64,000 nt of DNA from Chanos chanos. Taxonomy: Eukaryota; Chordata; Actinopteri; Gonorynchiformes; Chanidae. This document shows, piece after piece, positions 60,684-64,000 of this stretch. The position numbers and the translations under genes were made by a program. The stretch is taken from positions 18,611,044 through 18,675,043 of the forward strand of contig NC_044507.1 of assembly GCF_902362185.1 (NCBI RefSeq). The letters run 5' to 3'. Positions within the stretch are counted from its first letter, which is position 1. The number at the start of each line of letters is the position of its first letter. Under the pieces are notes generated by a model. That model was not told the DNA's origin. It searched no databases and saw only the letters and a program-made list of their open reading frames with translations.

Positions 60684-62290
60684 ACTGCAAGTAAAAACAC
60701 AGACGTAACTGAGAGAAACTGAAACATTTCGGGGGGGGGGGGGTTATTGACGTTTAAATAAACCTGTTTTAGTCAGTTTCTCAGTCAGGGAAATATCGTT
60801 TAAAGAATGAACAACGACAAACATTAAAAGTCATGCTTTTAAACTGGGCAAAAGAGGAAGGCTGTACTACTTGTACATGGTGTAATGCGGTACACGACTA
60901 AGGTTTAACGTCTCACTCTGGCAGCTGCTTGAACACTACAGGACATGCCCGCGTTGCTCACTTTCTCGGGCTGGAAACAACGTGGATGTGGGAACAGGCA
61001 CTAGTACTGACGTCACGCACACGTTCGTGTAAAACGAAAGTAAAATTAAATAAACAAATACATATCAGTACGGCTTTGAATTTCATTTTTATCCGTCACC
61101 ATCAAAGTAAGATATACAGTCTGCCCATGTTTTACTCGACTATCACTCTCGATTATGTTTGACTATTCCTTTTAAACGTTAAGATCCCGTGCATTTAAAG
61201 TTCATCGGTCTGTATATACATATGTATGCACAGAGACCACAAAACACGTCAGCACAATACATATTATCTAAAGTACTGTACTTTTACGATGCAATACTTT
61301 TTACATAATCATTCTGCTACATGAAACATATACTTACTCCGTATAAGAAGATTATAACACAACCAAGAAAACCACACAAAGATGAAATATCTCGCTGTAA
61401 GTCCGTTTACTGTTTCTGCTCCTTGACATCAAATTAGCTGCTTTTTGACGTCTTAGCCTCAACGCAGCTTGTGCAGAGTTCCGTGATCAGTCATGTGATG
61501 CGACCACTGCTCTGCGTTTAGAGGAAGTGAGGCAAAGCTTATCGCATAAAAACTACATAAATAATTTCAGTCGCTATGCAGGCCGCACAGGAAGGAACAT
61601 GCAGTTGCAGTTAAGGAGAGAAAAACCTATCATGTTTAAGGATGTAATCAGTGGATTTTGAGCTGATGCCAACAAAATTTTGTGTTGAATCGAATCAAAA
61701 GAGTCTATCAAATTATTCCATAGTTAGATATAGTCAGATATACAATTTAAGTGGCATCAACGTTTCCTTTAACGCATTTCAGTAACGTTTACAGCAGAAA
61801 TTGTGTGTCAAAAACCTCAACCAGAAATTTGTTTATACAAATATTACATTCATGTTTTTGTGCCCATAGATCCCACTGTCTCCTAATACTGAACGGAGAA
61901 TAAATGGGCAAGTAGCCCAGAAAATTTCCAGATTTCAGTTTCCAACGATTATGCTGTTTCGCATTCAAGCCTTTACTCTTCCCATGGTACTACAGGGGTA
62001 AGAGAGATGGGAAACATTTACAAAGCTCTACTGAAAGAGCACTACAACGCATGCACATTTCTAGTGAGGGCGTGGAAAGAGTTTTAGTCTTATTTGATTG
62101 GGTAGTGGAATCTTGGCGAAGTTGTGATCTCATTTCCTGCCAGAAGAAAACCGTTTTCCCTTAAATTATAGACGCATTTGAATACTGCTAAAGAGTGTAA
62201 GGTCGAAAAAACGAACAAGAAACAAAATTCGAGTGTTACTTCCCCTAAAGCTGTGAATAACATGCATGGTTACCGACAGCATTCGAAGCC
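60684..62290. other. litaf/snn divergent upstream interval
   Basis: Must hold the litaf 5' noncoding exon and both promoters. A poly-G run sits at 60731-60744. CRE-like CTGACGTCACGC occurs at about 61008-61019. No open coding exon with family similarity is seen. Confidence 0.5.
61008..61019. promoter_or_regulatory. CRE-like palindrome upstream of litaf
   Basis: CTGACGTCACGC contains the full TGACGTCA palindrome about 330 bp 5' of the litaf ATG, a plausible litaf promoter element. Motif match only. Confidence 0.4.
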
Positions 62291-62368
62291 ATGGATTGTT
62301 GCCAAGCGTTTTCTAAACGTTTCCGATTAAAAGAGCACTCAGCATCACCCGTCTCTCCGGATAAAATG
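62291..62368 (+). other. Candidate snn 5' exon with an upstream open reading frame
   Basis: An ATG at 62291 opens 26 codons (MDCCQAFSKRFRLKEHSASP onward) ending at a good donor ATG|GTGAGC. Spliced to the acceptor at 63573 (CCCCTAG|GTATCTG) the frame runs six more codons and stops at 63594, giving a 32-codon uORF ahead of the stannin start. The exon assignment is an inference from splice sites and position. Confidence 0.45.
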
Positions 62369-63573
62369 GTGAGCATCCGCGAACATTACCGCAGTGGCTT
62401 ATTTTCCGTTGTGTTAATGTAGGTGAAAATCGACTTGAATATTATGTATGGTTGTGAGCATTTAAGGCCTTTTTGAACAGACAGCAGCTAGCATCGCCGG
62501 TACTAATGCTGGAGCACGGTCTGTTTAGCAAACGTTAGCCATTAGTTTGCGTATTTGTGTTAGCTTAGATATCATTTCTTTGACCATTTCGGTGACATTT
62601 GAGACCAATCAAGTTAGTGCCCTTGAATTTTTTGACACGTATGTGTTGGATGTCCACTGTCTTATATAGTTTTAAATTCCTTTTGTTACTTCTTAATCAT
62701 GTGCTGCACCGAACGATTGTTCTCACGAGCAGCTATATCTGTTGTTATTTCAGAGTTGTTGCATAACCTGTGGCTTCATGAGAGGACAGTGAAGTAATTG
62801 TGTTTTTTTCCCTCAGATTTAGCAGAGAACATTTTTCTACAAAACGATTTTCTGTACACTATGGATAAGTTACCATTCGCCGCGTCTAGTCGCGTCTTCT
62901 GCGGTAAATCTGCGTGACAAAAACGTGACTAATGGTCAAACATCCAAGTGCACTCCTTGCCTATTCGTTGCCCTCTCACTGCGTTAATACCATGTCATAA
63001 TGTCCGAAGCAGTCAGTGAAGTATACGTCTCTGTGTTCTCGGATGGTTAAGAGATTATTTATCTCTTTTTGGTGTTACTTCCTCCAAATGTTCGATTAGG
63101 ACGTATCGAATTAGTATTCGATAGTATTAGTATTTCTTCAGTGCACGCGTCTTAGAAGGAGCTTGTCAATCTGAGCTGAGCAATAGGGAGTTTTATGTAA
63201 CTATGCTCTAGGGAAGTCTAAGATAACTATGCTGTGTACTGTGTTTCATATGTGTTCTGGTTTGTTTAACATGCGGGGATGGTTCAGAAACGTCAGAGAC
63301 AGTTAACGTTGTTGTTTTTTTTTAAATGAAATATTAGTATCTTTTTTACTTTTCGCAAAATAACACAGTAATTTTTTCCTGTATTAACTTGCAGCTCACA
63401 TCTTGCCTCTACGCTGGCATGGAGTGTTCAGTATTTTCTCATCTTGTTAATAATGGGATTTTTTTGGGGGGGGGGGTTGTATTGAAAGAGAGAAAAGGTA
63501 GGATAGCTAATGAAAACATAGTCCTCTTTGTTCCAACTGAATTTTTTTTTCTCTCCATGTCCCTGACCCCTAG
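62369..63573. other. Probable first intron of snn
   Basis: Between the candidate 5' exon and the acceptor before the coding exon. A poly-G run lies at 63467-63476. No other feature recognised. Confidence 0.45.
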
Positions 63574-63685
63574 GTATCTGAAGGGGAGATCTAAGTCAGA
63601 GAGCAAGATCTTGTAAAGTAAACTGCTTTTGACCCTGCTTTGACCTGTGAGGACTCACTCCTGAGCTTTGTCACCTTCGAACAAC

Positions 63686-63949
63686 ATGTCAATCATGGAC
63701 CACAGCCCCACCACCGGAGTGGTTACCGTCATAGTGATTCTCATTGCCATAGCTGCTTTGGGTGCCCTAATCTTTGGATGTTGGTGCTACTTGCGCCTGC
63801 AGCGCATCGGTCAATCTGAGGATGAGGAGAGCATTGTGGGTGAGGGCGAGACCAAGGAGCCCTTTTTACTGGTCCAATACTCGGCCAGGGGCCCGCGGGT
63901 CGAACACAAGACCAAACTCACTCCCAACGGCACCGAAAGTCACGGCTAA
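63686..63949 (+). CDS. snn: Stannin
   Basis: A single coding exon of 87 codons plus stop. The start MSIMDHSPTTG is identical to human stannin (88 residues). The membrane helix VVTVIVILIAIAALGALIFG is almost unchanged, followed by CWCYLRLQRI with the metal-binding CxC, then SEDEESIVGEGETKEPFLLV and an end LTPNGTESHG, one residue shorter than human. Stannin is a small endosomal/mitochondrial membrane protein linked to organotin toxicity. Its start was placed at the ATG at 63686, since the frame upstream has only non-ATG codons. It lies next to litaf, as in human. The 3' UTR runs off the window. Confidence 0.97.
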   Translation: MSIMDHSPTTGVVTVIVILIAIAALGALIFGCWCYLRLQRIGQSEDEESIVGEGETKEPFLLVQYSARGPRVEHKTKLTPNGTESHG

Positions 63950-64000
63950 CTCACCTTTTTCTTTTTTTTTTTCTCCCCAAATCTGCATCCCACCCCCTCC

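Overview
The window is vertebrate genomic DNA, almost certainly from a ray-finned (teleost) fish. Genes are split into short exons with GT/AG introns. The gaps hold microsatellites, tRNA-derived SINEs, hAT-like MITEs and a LINE tail. Every gene recognised has a clear vertebrate orthologue. Gene content matches human 16p12 (KDM8, NSMCE1, IL4R, UBFD1) and 16p13 (MSLN, RMI2, LITAF, SNN), so this is a conserved chromosome-16p-type neighbourhood. All gene structures were read by hand from splice sites, phases and remembered family sequences.

Layout. 1-1633 (+) is the JmjC C-terminus of kdm8, cut by the window edge. 3829-5984 (-) is complete nsmce1, convergent with kdm8. 5985-12271 holds no gene but several DNA transposons, including a nested pair at 7906-9452. 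12272-15221 and 22080-25012 (+) are two tandem interleukin-4 receptor alpha genes. Between them, at 20955-21490 (-), lies a truncated copy of the last two exons of an mfsd11-like gene. The whole mfsd11-like gene is at 28259-33735 (-). It shares a roughly 1-kb divergent promoter interval with ubfd1 (34722-37870, +). 37871-42914 has no recognisable gene. 42915-57447 (+) is a 43-exon mesothelin-family precursor gene of about 1,885 codons. rmi2 (58089-58651, +), litaf (59644-60683, -) and snn (coding 63686-63949, +) complete the window.

The accessory biology lies in two places. First, a head-to-tail segmental duplication (about 11.55-21.49 kb and 21.5-28.9 kb) doubled il4r and carried along the tail of its convergent neighbour. 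The two receptors then diverged in the ligand-binding D1 exons while D2, the membrane segment and the signalling tail stayed nearly identical, which points to gene conversion or a selective contrast. Second, the mesothelin-like gene has repeated N-terminal modules, a furin-type RIRR site where human mesothelin precursor has RFRR, a GPI-type tail, and a 300-bp intragenic tandem duplication that made a chimeric, in-frame exon.

The genes are not an operon. Their roles are separate: protein hydroxylation (kdm8), SMC5/6 DNA repair (nsmce1), type-2 cytokine signalling (il4r pair), membrane carrier-like protein (mfsd11-like), ubiquitin-like protein (ubfd1), mesothelial surface protein (mesothelin-like), BLM complex (rmi2), endosomal zinc protein (litaf) and a small membrane protein (snn).
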